Positions 1 through 7,606 of a DNA stretch of 17,041 bases are shown piece after piece; position 1 is the stretch's first letter, and each line of letters starts with the position of its first letter. The DNA is taken from contig CAMTVV010000024.1 of assembly GCA_947085305.1 (NCBI GenBank), positions 1-17,041 on the forward strand. Direction: 5' to 3'. Position numbers and translations under genes: made by a program. The stretch is from JAMCQB01 sp947085305. GTDB lineage: Bacteria > Nitrospirota > Thermodesulfovibrionia > Thermodesulfovibrionales > UBA9159. The notes beneath the pieces are model-generated. The model was not told the origin of the DNA, did not search any database, and saw only the letters and a program-made list of their open reading frames with translations.

Positions 1-151
1 CATCAAAGAGAGACTCCCTAAAGACATTCAAATTACAGAAATAAAGGATGTTAATAAGGTAAGAGGATATCAGAGGTTACTTCCTTTTTGCAATAAGAAT
101 AGAAAACGATTTGAGGAATTGAGCAGATATCTTGTCTCAGAAATAAATTAG
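1..151 (+). CDS. C-terminal end of an unrecognised protein (partial)
   Basis: An open frame enters from the left edge (first full codon at base 2) and ends at TAG 149-151, giving the last 49 residues of a protein whose start lies outside the window. The segment is rich in Lys, Arg and Glu, has no membrane segment, and ends in an amphipathic stretch (RFEELSRYLVSEIN). I recognise no family from so short a piece. It ends about 20 bases before the PilZ-like remnant and lies in a different frame, so the two are not one continuous protein. Base composition is AT-rich, like the following 200 bases and unlike the korA-dapB run. Confidence 0.5.
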   Translation, partial: IKERLPKDIQITEIKDVNKVRGYQRLLPFCNKNRKRFEELSRYLVSEIN

Positions 152-260
152 TTTGCTATCAGGAGGTGTGGCAATCAGCAAGATGGGCGTGGAATTTTCA
201 GGCATCAGGGAAAAAGACAGGCAGAGAATCGTTGATTTTGTGAATGGAAGCATGATATGA
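150..260 (+). pseudogene. Orphan C-terminal fragment of a PilZ domain
   Basis: The frame ending at TGA 258-260 encodes about 36 residues that include SKMGVEFSGIREKDRQRIVD. This matches the last strand and C-terminal helix of PilZ (c-di-GMP-binding) domains, where a Gly-Val-x-Phe strand is followed by a short turn and an Asp/Glu-Arg-rich helix. The N-terminal part with the RxxxR and DxSxxG c-di-GMP-binding motifs is absent: the frame is closed by TAA at 144-146, and the other upstream frames carry an unrelated gene end or stops. A GTG at 168 sits one base after AGGAGG, too close for a normal start. I infer a remnant left by deletion or rearrangement, with no c-di-GMP binding expected. The family call rests on pattern recognition alone. 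Confidence 0.5.
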
Positions 261-346
261 CTTTTGCCCACAAATGTAAGCACATCTGAACTTTTAGTTA
301 AGTGGAAGTGTACAATCCTTGACTGTGGGTGTAACATGCGGAGGCA

Positions 347-1969
347 GTGTTGCCAAATAATAGCGATACGTTTGAAAAACTTTTCCGCCTCAGCGGATCT
401 CCGACACAGCAGCTTTCTGATATTCTGAATGCCATTTCAGACAGCGTAATGATGCATACCTCTGCCCTCAGGATAATATGGGCAAATCAGTCCGCTGTTG
501 ACAGTTTCGGCACGGAAATTTCTAATCTGGCAGGGCAATACTGTTACAGCTTGTGGCATAACCGCTCAGCGCCCTGTGAGCAATGCCCGGTTCTGAAGAG
601 CTTTAAAACAGGAGAGCCTGAAAACGTGCAGATCTCTACGCCTAAAGGCATGATATGGGACTTGAAGAGCATTCCTGTAAAAGATAAACAAGGGAAGGTG
701 ATTAATGTAATAGAGATTGGCAGAGACATTACCAAATATCGCAAGCTTGAAGATCAACTCAGGCATTCCCAGAAAATGGAGGCTATCGGAACGCTCACAG
801 GAGGAATCGCGCATGATTTTAATAACATCCTCACGGCGATAATGGGCTATACAGGCATCTTGCAGATGAAAATGGGCAGAGACGATCCCCTGAGAATCAA
901 TCTGGACCAGATACTTGCCTCGTCAGAGAGGGCGGCGACTCTCGTAAGGAGTCTCCTTACCTTCAGCAGAAAACAGGCAAGCAATTTGGAACAGGTAGAT
1001 TTAAACGAACTCATAAAGAGGGTGGAGAGGCTGCTGTCCAGGATTATAGGAGAAGACATAGAGCTGAAGGTAATAACGCCCCCGCCTTCGGCACCCCATC
1101 TTAATTTAAGAGGGGGTTGGGGGGAGTTAATTGTTGTGGCTGATACGCTTCAAATGGAGCAGGTGCTGATGAATCTCGCAGCGAATGCCCGTGATGCTAT
1201 GCCTGACGGAGGGTTGTTAACCATAGTGACAGGGCTCGTAAAATTTGATGAAGAATATGAGAAGGTTCATGGTTACGGCAAACCCGGAATGTATGCTCTT
1301 ATGGCAGTTACGGACGGAGGCTGCGGTATGGACGAGGAGACAAGGTTACGGATTTTTGAACCGTTCTTTACAACAAAGGAAGCAGGCAGAGGCACAGGAC
1401 TCGGACTTTCAATAGTATACGGAATAATCAAACAGCATAATGGATATATCAATTGCTACAGTGAACCAGGCAAAGGCACAACATTTAAGATATATCTGCC
1501 TATAGCCGCTGTTAATTCAGGGATGCGGATTACGGATATTTCCGGTTCTGATGCGAGCGGAACAAAGTCGGCGCTGGCCGGCACAGAAACGGTGCTTGTG
1601 GCGGAAGATGAAGGAGAGGTCAGAAAGCTTGTTAAGGAGATTCTTGAGGAATTCGGTTATCAGGTCATAGAGGCTGTTGACGGAGAAGATGCGATAAATA
1701 AATTTATGGATAATAAGGATAGAATTGGAGTTGTTTTTCTTGATATGATAATGCCCAAGATGAGCGGTGAAGAGGCTTATAAGATAATAAAAAAAATAAA
1801 GCCTGATATGAAAGCACTCTTTGCAAGCGGCTATCCTGCGGATTTTATAAAAAGAAGGAGCATAGGGGATGTGGGCAAAGGGGGATTGAATTTGGTTATG
1901 AAACCGATCTTGCCGTCCGAACTCTTGAAAAAGCTGAGGGGACTTTTGGATAAAGACAGAAAACAGTGA
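347..1969 (+). CDS. Hybrid sensor histidine kinase (PAS-HisKA-HATPase-REC)
   Basis: This 540-residue cytoplasmic hybrid kinase has no membrane segment. Domains in order: a PAS domain (about 22-130) with a cysteine cluster (C66, and PCEQCP with C77 and C80); HisKA with the phospho-accepting His156 in GGIAHDFNN; HATPase_c (about 265-385) with the N-box NLAANARDAM, G1 DGGCGM and G2 GRGTGLGL; and a receiver domain (about 414-535) with acidic residues near 420, phospho-acceptor Asp466 (FLDMIMP) and Lys519. The start is GTG 347 or TTG 350. GGAGG at 340-344 is only two bases from GTG but five from TTG, so TTG may be the true start; TAA at 332-334 rules out anything further upstream. No output-domain regulator lies beside it, so its target is unknown. 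Residues about 247-262 look like a translated repeat insert. Confidence 0.93.
   Translation: MLPNNSDTFEKLFRLSGSPTQQLSDILNAISDSVMMHTSALRIIWANQSAVDSFGTEISNLAGQYCYSLWHNRSAPCEQCPVLKSFKTGEPENVQISTPKGMIWDLKSIPVKDKQGKVINVIEIGRDITKYRKLEDQLRHSQKMEAIGTLTGGIAHDFNNILTAIMGYTGILQMKMGRDDPLRINLDQILASSERAATLVRSLLTFSRKQASNLEQVDLNELIKRVERLLSRIIGEDIELKVITPPPSAPHLNLRGGWGELIVVADTLQMEQVLMNLAANARDAMPDGGLLTIVTGLVKFDEEYEKVHGYGKPGMYALMAVTDGGCGMDEETRLRIFEPFFTTKEAGRGTGLGLSIVYGIIKQHNGYINCYSEPGKGTTFKIYLPIAAVNSGMRITDISGSDASGTKSALAGTETVLVAEDEGEVRKLVKEILEEFGYQVIEAVDGEDAINKFMDNKDRIGVVFLDMIMPKMSGEEAYKIIKKIKPDMKALFASGYPADFIKRRSIGDVGKGGLNLVMKPILPSELLKKLRGLLDKDRKQ
1092..1130 (+). repeat. Translated GC-rich repeat inside the histidine kinase gene
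   Basis: A run of C, then ATCTTAATTTAAGA, then G-rich sequence forms an imperfect palindrome (CCCCATCTTAA against TTAAGAGGGGG) followed by GTTGGGGGGAGTTA. It is read in frame as SAPHLNLRGGWGEL, which is atypical of the strand and loop at the start of HATPase domains. It resembles dispersed intergenic repeats of environmental bacterial genomes that occasionally land in genes without breaking the frame. Family assignment is from pattern memory. Confidence 0.6.
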
Positions 1970-2087
1970 GTGTTATTGTTGTTACTACTATTGACGACAT
2001 CAAAAATATAATCTAAACTCAATCAGGATACATGTCTATAATATCTTCGACTTCACTAACGACTATTCACTAATGTAAGGAGACGAT

Positions 2088-2351
2088 ATGGAAAAATTTT
2101 CTATACTGTTCTTTGTACTGGCATTACAGGCGATCTGAAACGAAGAGTGTATGAACATAAGGAAGAATTAGTTGAAGGATTTACTAAAAAATATAAAGTT
2201 AAGAAATTGGTTTATTTCGAGATATTCAGTGATGTTGAGTATGCTATAAACAGAGAAAAACAGATTAAAGGAGGCTGAAGAGCCAAGAAAATAGAATTAA
2301 TTGATAGTATGAATGAATTCGGAATGGAAAAACCTATATGATGATTTATGA
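2088..2351 (+). pseudogene. Decayed GIY-YIG endonuclease-family gene
   Basis: ATG 2088 has a good Shine-Dalgarno (AAGGAGA), but its frame stops after 16 codons. From 2105 another frame reads TGITGDLKRRVYEHK, then GFTKKYKVKKLVYFEIF and AINREKQIKGG, the typical order of the small (about 90 aa) UPF0213/YhbQ-type GIY-YIG proteins. In-frame TGA 2276-2278 interrupts it just after the K-G-W region. Reading continues as RAKKIELIDSMN, and a further one-base shift near 2320 restores the usual C-terminus EWKNLYDDL with TGA 2349-2351. The first strand with the GIY and YIG motifs is shortened and shifted. At least three lesions make this a pseudogene. Intact relatives are mostly uncharacterised. Confidence 0.85.
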
Positions 2352-2384
2352 GATTGCTTCGGTCGGATCGACCTCGCAATGGCA
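2350..2384. repeat. Dispersed repeat of the GAGATTGCTTCG...CTCGCAATG type
   Basis: GAGATTGCTTCGG, a short palindromic centre (GGTCG, GAT, CGACC) and CTCGCAATGGCA match a repeat class common between genes in many bacterial genomes (the complement reads like CATTGCGAGG...GAAGCAATCTC). It begins at the stop codon of the GIY-YIG pseudogene and ends 18 bases before korA, so it occupies the place where the korA promoter and leader would be expected. Class assignment is from memory. Confidence 0.6.
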
Positions 2385-2402
2385 GTATAGAAAACTATTA
2401 TT

Positions 2403-4199
2403 ATGGACTACTCAATAAAAATAGGCGGCGAGGCAGGGCAGGGTATCCAGACCATAGGCGATACTCTTGCCAGGGTTTTCTCAAGGGCAGGATGCCATGT
2501 GTTTACTCATCAGGATTATGAGTCCCGCATAAGGGGCGGACATAATTTCTTTCAGATAAGGTTTTCTGATAAGCCTGTGCTGTCATCGAGAGAAAAGATC
2601 GACATCCTTGTTGCTCTTGATAAGGAGAGCATGACATTACATGAAAAGGAGCTCTCTGAGAATGGACAGATAATATACGACTCAGCTACAATCGGGATTC
2701 TGAAACAAGTTCAGAATGACGGCGCTCCCCGCTCCGAACTTAGAACTCCGAACTTTTTGGATATCCCTTTTGGAAAACTTGCAGTAGAAAAAGGCGGCAG
2801 CAGGATAACGGCAAATACCGTTGCTACCGGCGCTGTATTGGGGATGCTAGGGATGGATCCGGATATTCTCCTCAATATCATAAAGGACACCTTCAGGAAG
2901 AAGGGTGAGGACGTCATAAAAGCAAATACTTTTGCTGCGATGGCCGGTCACGATTTTGCAGTAAAGCAATGTATAAAATGCTCTTTCTCAGCAGCGCCGC
3001 AATCAAGTCCGAAGATGCTGATTGCAGGGATTGAAGCTATAGGTTTCGGCGCTGTTGCGTCAGGGTGTAAATTCTATTCAGCATATCCGATGACGCCTTC
3101 TACAGGAATAATGAATTATATTGCCGGCAAGGAAAAAGAATACGGGATCATTGTTGAACAGGCTGAAGATGAGATTGCAGCGATCAACATGGCGCTGGGC
3201 GCATCCTTTGCCGGAGTGAGGGCAATGACAGGTACGGCAGGCGGAGGGTTTGCGCTGATGGTCGAAGGATTATCACTGGCTGCCATGACAGAGACGCCTG
3301 TGGTCATCGCGCTCGGCCAGAGGCCTGCGCCTGCTACAGGACTTCCAACGAGGACAGAGCAGGGCGACCTTAACTTCGCGCTATATGCAGCCCACGGAGA
3401 ATTCCCAAGGGTTATCTTTGCGCCAGGCACGCCGGAGCAGGCATTTTATCTTACGAATAAGGCGTTTGATATTGCGGAGAAATACCAGATACCGGCCATT
3501 GTCCTGTTTGACACCTACCTCTCAGATTCTGAATGGACGTTTGACGGATTTGATCTGAAAAAGATCAAATACATTGATTACAGGCTCAGGGGTGATGCGT
3601 TCAAGAATCTTCCTGCATACAAAAGGCATCTCTTTACAGACAGCGGCGTCTCCCCCCTGGGTGTTCCGGGGGATTCAAGGCATCTGGTTGTAACAGACAG
3701 CGATGAGCACGATGAAGAAGGGCATATTGTTGAAGATGCCGGGACAAGGATAAAGATGGTGGATAAAAGGCTCTTTAAAAAATTACCGCTTATAAGGCAG
3801 GAGATTGAACCACCGCTTTTTTATGGTAATCCCAGTCCTGAGATAGTAATCGCGGGATGGGGTTCGACATATGGAGCGATGAAAGAGGCTGTTGATATTC
3901 TTTCCGGTGAAAGGAAAATCGCCATGCTCCATTTCAGCGAGATTTATCCATTCCCTTCCCCCACCCCCCTCCATAGAGGGGAGGGGGCGAGGGGGAGGGA
4001 GGAATTTGATTATCTCAAAATGTTAACCAAAGCAAAACTGACCATATGCGTCGAAAACAACGCCACAGGACAGTTTGCAAAACTTATGAAAACAGAGACA
4101 GGGTATGAGTTCAAGGCAAGGATAAATAAATACGACGGAAGGCCGTTCACATTGGACGGCCTGTCAGGAGAAATTAATGCCTGTATTGGAAGATTATAA
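2403..4199 (+). CDS. korA: 2-oxoacid:ferredoxin oxidoreductase, fused gamma-alpha subunit
   Basis: This subunit works with KorB in CoA-dependent oxidative decarboxylation of a 2-oxoacid (2-oxoglutarate is the usual KorAB substrate; specificity is not proven here), with ferredoxin as electron partner; the reverse reaction serves the reductive TCA cycle. Residues 1 to about 190 form the gamma domain (GGEAGQGIQTIG at 8-19, YESRIRGGHNFFQIRFS). From about 205 comes the alpha pyrimidine-binding domain (SAYPMTPSTGIM, EQAEDEIAAINMALGASFAG, TGTAGGGFALMVEGL), ending in the C-terminal domain (VENNATGQFAKL). Length is usual for the fused form apart from two low-complexity inserts at about 97-119 and 517-534 that look like translated repeats. 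The ATG start has no clear Shine-Dalgarno. It overlaps korB by 23 bases and opens a run of eight genes. No separate ferredoxin (delta) subunit is present. Confidence 0.93.
   Translation: MDYSIKIGGEAGQGIQTIGDTLARVFSRAGCHVFTHQDYESRIRGGHNFFQIRFSDKPVLSSREKIDILVALDKESMTLHEKELSENGQIIYDSATIGILKQVQNDGAPRSELRTPNFLDIPFGKLAVEKGGSRITANTVATGAVLGMLGMDPDILLNIIKDTFRKKGEDVIKANTFAAMAGHDFAVKQCIKCSFSAAPQSSPKMLIAGIEAIGFGAVASGCKFYSAYPMTPSTGIMNYIAGKEKEYGIIVEQAEDEIAAINMALGASFAGVRAMTGTAGGGFALMVEGLSLAAMTETPVVIALGQRPAPATGLPTRTEQGDLNFALYAAHGEFPRVIFAPGTPEQAFYLTNKAFDIAEKYQIPAIVLFDTYLSDSEWTFDGFDLKKIKYIDYRLRGDAFKNLPAYKRHLFTDSGVSPLGVPGDSRHLVVTDSDEHDEEGHIVEDAGTRIKMVDKRLFKKLPLIRQEIEPPLFYGNPSPEIVIAGWGSTYGAMKEAVDILSGERKIAMLHFSEIYPFPSPTPLHRGEGARGREEFDYLKMLTKAKLTICVENNATGQFAKLMKTETGYEFKARINKYDGRPFTLDGLSGEINACIGRL
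2695..2757 (+). repeat. Half-palindrome plus tandem CCGAACT-type repeat inside korA
   Basis: Bases 2695-2720 read GG, stem ATTCTGAA, loop ACAAG, stem TTCAGAAT, GAC. They are translated as ILKQVQND. This hairpin has the same GGAT...ACAAG...ATGAC plan as the right-hand hairpins of the elements at 12460-12550 and 12791-12850. It is followed by CCGAACTTAGAACTCCGAACTT, a short tandem pattern. The combined insert is absent from the gamma-domain plan I know and keeps the reading frame. Confidence 0.65.
3953..4001 (+). repeat. C-rich/G-rich palindromic repeat inside korA
   Basis: CCCTTCCCCCACCCCCCTCC, then ATA, then a G-rich complement (GAGGGGAGGGGGCGAGGGGG) forms a strong hairpin. It is read in frame as PSPTPLHRGEGARGRE between the conserved segments SEIYPF and DYLKML. 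Its composition differs sharply from flanking korA sequence and resembles the element between sdhA and sdhB (13689-13773). Confidence 0.65.
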
Positions 4200-5028
4200 A
4201 GGACAGACGCCTGCGTGGTGTCCGGGATGCGGCAATTTCAGTATTCTCAAAACATTCAAGGAAGCCTTTGTTGAGCTCGCCCTCGAACCTCATCAGTTCA
4301 CAATAGTCTCAGGGATAGGCCAGGCATCGAAATTCCCTCATTATCTTAAATGCAATACCTTCAACGGCCTTCACGGCAGGACACTTCCTGTTGCCACAGG
4401 GATAAGGCTTGCCAATCATGAAATGCTCACAATAGCGGTTGCAGGCGACGGTGACTGCTATGGAGAGGGAGGAAACCATTTAATGCATGCAATGAGAAGA
4501 AACATCAATGTGAAATTATTCGTGCATGACAACCAGATATACGGGCTTACAAAAGGCCAGGCCTCCCCCACCAGCATGGAAGGGATGGTAACAAAAAATC
4601 AACCCTTCGGGGTACTTTCAGAGCAGCTTAATCCAATGGCGTTGGCTGTTGCCTTTGATTGCAGTTTTGCGGCAAGGGGATTTGCAGGTGATGCAGAACA
4701 TCTGAAGGGGTTGATAAAAGAGGCGATGCAGCATAAGGGCTTCTCCCTCGTTGATATCCTTCAGCCGTGTGTATCATTCAACAAAATCAATACCTATGAA
4801 TGGTACAGGCAGAGGGTTTATCATATAGAGCCTGAATATAATCCCGAAGACAGGGTCGAGGCATTCAGGAGGGCGCTCGAATGGGGAGACAGGATCCCGC
4901 TGGGCATCATCTACAGGAACCATCGTCCTCCTTTTGAGGAGAGGATGCCCGTAATTAAAGAAACCCCTCTTATAAGACAGCCCTTTGATATAGCGAGATT
5001 AGAGGCGACGCTTAAAGAGTTTTATTGA
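4177..5028 (+). CDS. korB: 2-oxoacid:ferredoxin oxidoreductase, beta subunit
   Basis: The thiamine diphosphate and [4Fe-4S] subunit partners the fused KorA just upstream. At 283 residues it has the family's usual size. Visible motifs: the N-terminal cluster pair CPGCGN (C15, C18); the TPP/Mg motif GDGDCYGEGGNHL (90-102) with the matching NQIYGLTKGQASPTS (119-133); and LQPCVSFN (C198), the usual further cluster cysteine. The start at ATG 4177 overlaps korA by 23 bases and is preceded by AGGAG at a good distance, indicating translational coupling. The sequence fits the 2-oxoglutarate/2-oxoacid KorB group better than pyruvate synthase PorB, which tends to be longer, but substrate cannot be fixed by eye. 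Neighbouring TCA genes on both strands favour 2-oxoglutarate. Confidence 0.93.
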   Translation: MPVLEDYKGQTPAWCPGCGNFSILKTFKEAFVELALEPHQFTIVSGIGQASKFPHYLKCNTFNGLHGRTLPVATGIRLANHEMLTIAVAGDGDCYGEGGNHLMHAMRRNINVKLFVHDNQIYGLTKGQASPTSMEGMVTKNQPFGVLSEQLNPMALAVAFDCSFAARGFAGDAEHLKGLIKEAMQHKGFSLVDILQPCVSFNKINTYEWYRQRVYHIEPEYNPEDRVEAFRRALEWGDRIPLGIIYRNHRPPFEERMPVIKETPLIRQPFDIARLEATLKEFY

Positions 5029-5050
5029 GTTATAATATTTAATTGCCATC

Positions 5051-7606
5051 ATGCAGGACCGGATAATCATAAAGGGCGCACGGGAACACAATCTCAAGAA
5101 TATCGACGTGACCATGCCGAGGGAAAAAATCACTGTCATTACCGGCCCCTCCGGCTCGGGGAAATCTTCCCTCGCTATTGACACGGTCTACGCGGAAGGA
5201 CAGCGGAGATACGTCGAAAGTCTCTCCGCATACGCGCGGCAGTTCCTCGAGCAGCTCCAAAAGCCTGATGTTGATTTTATCGAGGGCCTCTCTCCCTCCA
5301 TCGCCATCAACCAGAAGACGGTTTCGAGAAGTCCCCGTTCCACCCTTGGGACCATCACCGCAATCTATGATTACATGCGCGTCCTTTACACGAGGATCGG
5401 AAAACCTGTTTGCTATAACTGCGGCGGACCCATATCCACGCGGAATGTCAGGAGCATCATTGACTCAGTGATGTCCATGCCCCAGGGGACCAGGCTGCAG
5501 GTCCTTGCCCCCATAGTGCGGGACAGGAAGGGTGAATATAAAAAGGAGCTGTCTGAGATGCGGAGCGAAGGCTTTGTCAGGGCGAGGATCGACGGCGAGA
5601 TGGTTGACCTCACGGAAAAGATTGCGCTGAAGAAACAGAAGCGGCATACCATAGAGATCGTGATCGACAGGCTGATCATAAAACACGGGATCGAAAAAAA
5701 GATAAAGAGCTCGATTGACCTGGCCCTCGGCTACTCAGACACTGTCATCATCAATCTGGTGGAAGAAAAGAAGGACATCCCTTTCAGCAAGGCAATGGCG
5801 TGCATGAACTGCGGCATGAGCTTTCCCGAGATAAACCCGAGGCTCTTTTCGTTTAACAGCAGCTATGGCGCATGTCCCCACTGCCACGGTCTTGGCATGG
5901 GCGGACTGGAGAAAGGCATTGACCCTTTCAGGGCAGGAGATGACAGAGGGGACGTCGACCTTTCCCCTGAAATGCTAAAACCGTGCAAGTCCTGCAACGG
6001 CATGAGATTACGGGACGAGGCTCTGAGCATAAAGATACAGGGTATGAATATCGGAGAGTTTTCGAGGCTCACGGTGGAGGGATCCCTCCTTTTCGTGAAC
6101 GGACTCGTGTTGACGGAAAGGGAAAGGACCATCGCCTCCCGTGTTCTTAAGGAAGTTAAGGACAGGCTCTCCTTCCTGATTAAGGTCGGCCTGGGGTATC
6201 TAACCCTTGACAGGATGTCCCTCACCCTCTCCGGAGGCGAGGCGCAGAGGATTCGCCTGGCGACCCAGATGGGTTCCTCCCTCACCGGGGTACTGTATGT
6301 CCTTGATGAACCGAGCATAGGCCTCCATCCCAGGGACTGCGCAAAACTCCTGGAAAGCCTTTCCTCCATCAGGGATGCAGGAAATACCGTCATTGTTGTG
6401 GAACATGACGAGGAGACAATACGGTGGGCAGACCATATAATTGACATAGGTCCCGGGGCAGGAGCCAGGGGCGGCTGGATCGTTGCCGAAGGCGCCCTGT
6501 CAGACATACAGCATAACGAGAATTCCGTAACGGGAAAGTATCTGAATGGAGAGCTCTCCATCCCACTGCCGGCGAGAAGAAGGAGATCTGCTGACTTTAT
6601 CGGGATCGCGGGCGCTCAGGAATTCAATCTCAAAAACATCGATGTCAGCATTCCCCTCGGAACTCTCACGTGCGTGACCGGAGTTTCCGGCTCGGGTAAG
6701 AGCACGCTGATCATCGAGATACTCTACAAGGCATTGATGAAGAGCATCCACAAGAGCGTTGTCATGCCGGGAAAACATCGCGCATTAACCGGATCAGACA
6801 AGATCGACAACGTGATCTGCGTGGACCAGTCTCCCCTGGGAAGGACCCCGAGGTCCAACCCTGCAACCTATGCAGGCGTTTTCACCCCGGTCAGGGAGTT
6901 ATACGCGCAGGTTCAGGAATCAAGAATCAGGGGTTTTTCTTCTTCGCGCTTCAGCTTCAATGTCCCCGGCGGCAGATGCGAGAAATGCCACGGCGGAGGA
7001 CTGTTGAAGGTCGCCATGCACTTCCTTCCAGATGCGTACGTCCAGTGCGATACCTGCAAAGGCAGGAGATACAACAAGGAGAGCCTGAATATAAAATTCA
7101 AGGGCAGGGATATCTCTGAAACGCTCAGCATGACCGTATCAGAGGCCCTGGTATTCTTTGCTTCCATCCCTGTGATAAAGCAGAAGCTTGAGATCCTGGA
7201 GGATGTCGGGCTCGGGTATCTCCAGCTGGGACAGCCTGCGCCCACACTGTCCGGAGGTGAAGCCCAGAGGCTGCGTCTTTCCAGGGAGCTGGCAAAGAGG
7301 GCAACGGGGAACACCCTTTATATCCTGGATGAACCTACCACAGGCCTCCACTTCGTAGATATCCAGAGACTCCTTGATGTGCTGAACAGCCTTGTGGACA
7401 GGGGTAACACGGTCATTGTGATCGAACATAATCTGGACGTGATAAAGTCAGCGGATTACCTCATTGACCTGGGCCCTGAAGGGGGCGAGAACGGCGGGCG
7501 GCTTATCGCCTGCGGAACCCCTGAGGATGTCTCCCGCAATCCTGATTCCTCTACCGGCGGATTTTTGAGACAGAAGCTTGCCAGGGGTGCGGCAAGGGCG
7601 GCATGA
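5051..7606 (+). CDS. uvrA: Excinuclease ABC subunit A (shortened form)
   Basis: The ATPase that finds bulky DNA lesions with UvrB at the start of nucleotide excision repair. Two ABC modules are intact: Walker A GPSGSGKSS (32-40) and GVSGSGKST (544-552); signatures LSGGEAQRIRLA (393-404) and LSGGEAQRLRLS (733-744), each followed by Walker B LDEPSIGLH or LDEPTTGLH. The UvrB-binding domain is present (about 120-260; CYNC 121-124, CMNC 251-254). The C-terminal DNA-binding zinc finger is present (CEKC, 19 residues, CDTC; 643-669). At 851 residues it is about 90 shorter than the usual 940. The loss falls between CPHC (275-278) and CKSC (312-315), where other UvrA proteins have over 100 residues. 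ATG 5051 fits the conserved N-terminus but lacks a Shine-Dalgarno. It starts 22 bases after korB and overlaps apbE by four. Confidence 0.96.
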   Translation: MQDRIIIKGAREHNLKNIDVTMPREKITVITGPSGSGKSSLAIDTVYAEGQRRYVESLSAYARQFLEQLQKPDVDFIEGLSPSIAINQKTVSRSPRSTLGTITAIYDYMRVLYTRIGKPVCYNCGGPISTRNVRSIIDSVMSMPQGTRLQVLAPIVRDRKGEYKKELSEMRSEGFVRARIDGEMVDLTEKIALKKQKRHTIEIVIDRLIIKHGIEKKIKSSIDLALGYSDTVIINLVEEKKDIPFSKAMACMNCGMSFPEINPRLFSFNSSYGACPHCHGLGMGGLEKGIDPFRAGDDRGDVDLSPEMLKPCKSCNGMRLRDEALSIKIQGMNIGEFSRLTVEGSLLFVNGLVLTERERTIASRVLKEVKDRLSFLIKVGLGYLTLDRMSLTLSGGEAQRIRLATQMGSSLTGVLYVLDEPSIGLHPRDCAKLLESLSSIRDAGNTVIVVEHDEETIRWADHIIDIGPGAGARGGWIVAEGALSDIQHNENSVTGKYLNGELSIPLPARRRRSADFIGIAGAQEFNLKNIDVSIPLGTLTCVTGVSGSGKSTLIIEILYKALMKSIHKSVVMPGKHRALTGSDKIDNVICVDQSPLGRTPRSNPATYAGVFTPVRELYAQVQESRIRGFSSSRFSFNVPGGRCEKCHGGGLLKVAMHFLPDAYVQCDTCKGRRYNKESLNIKFKGRDISETLSMTVSEALVFFASIPVIKQKLEILEDVGLGYLQLGQPAPTLSGGEAQRLRLSRELAKRATGNTLYILDEPTTGLHFVDIQRLLDVLNSLVDRGNTVIVIEHNLDVIKSADYLIDLGPEGGENGGRLIACGTPEDVSRNPDSSTGGFLRQKLARGAARAA

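Noticed and set aside
288..316. Weak promoter (TACAAT at 311) for the histidine kinase
   Set aside because: The -10 match is fair, but no convincing -35 hexamer lies 16-18 bases upstream.
5863..6561. 232-residue open frame on the minus strand inside uvrA
   Set aside because: It lies wholly opposite well-conserved UvrA coding sequence, is Ser/Pro/Arg-rich without any motif, and reflects codon bias of the true gene.
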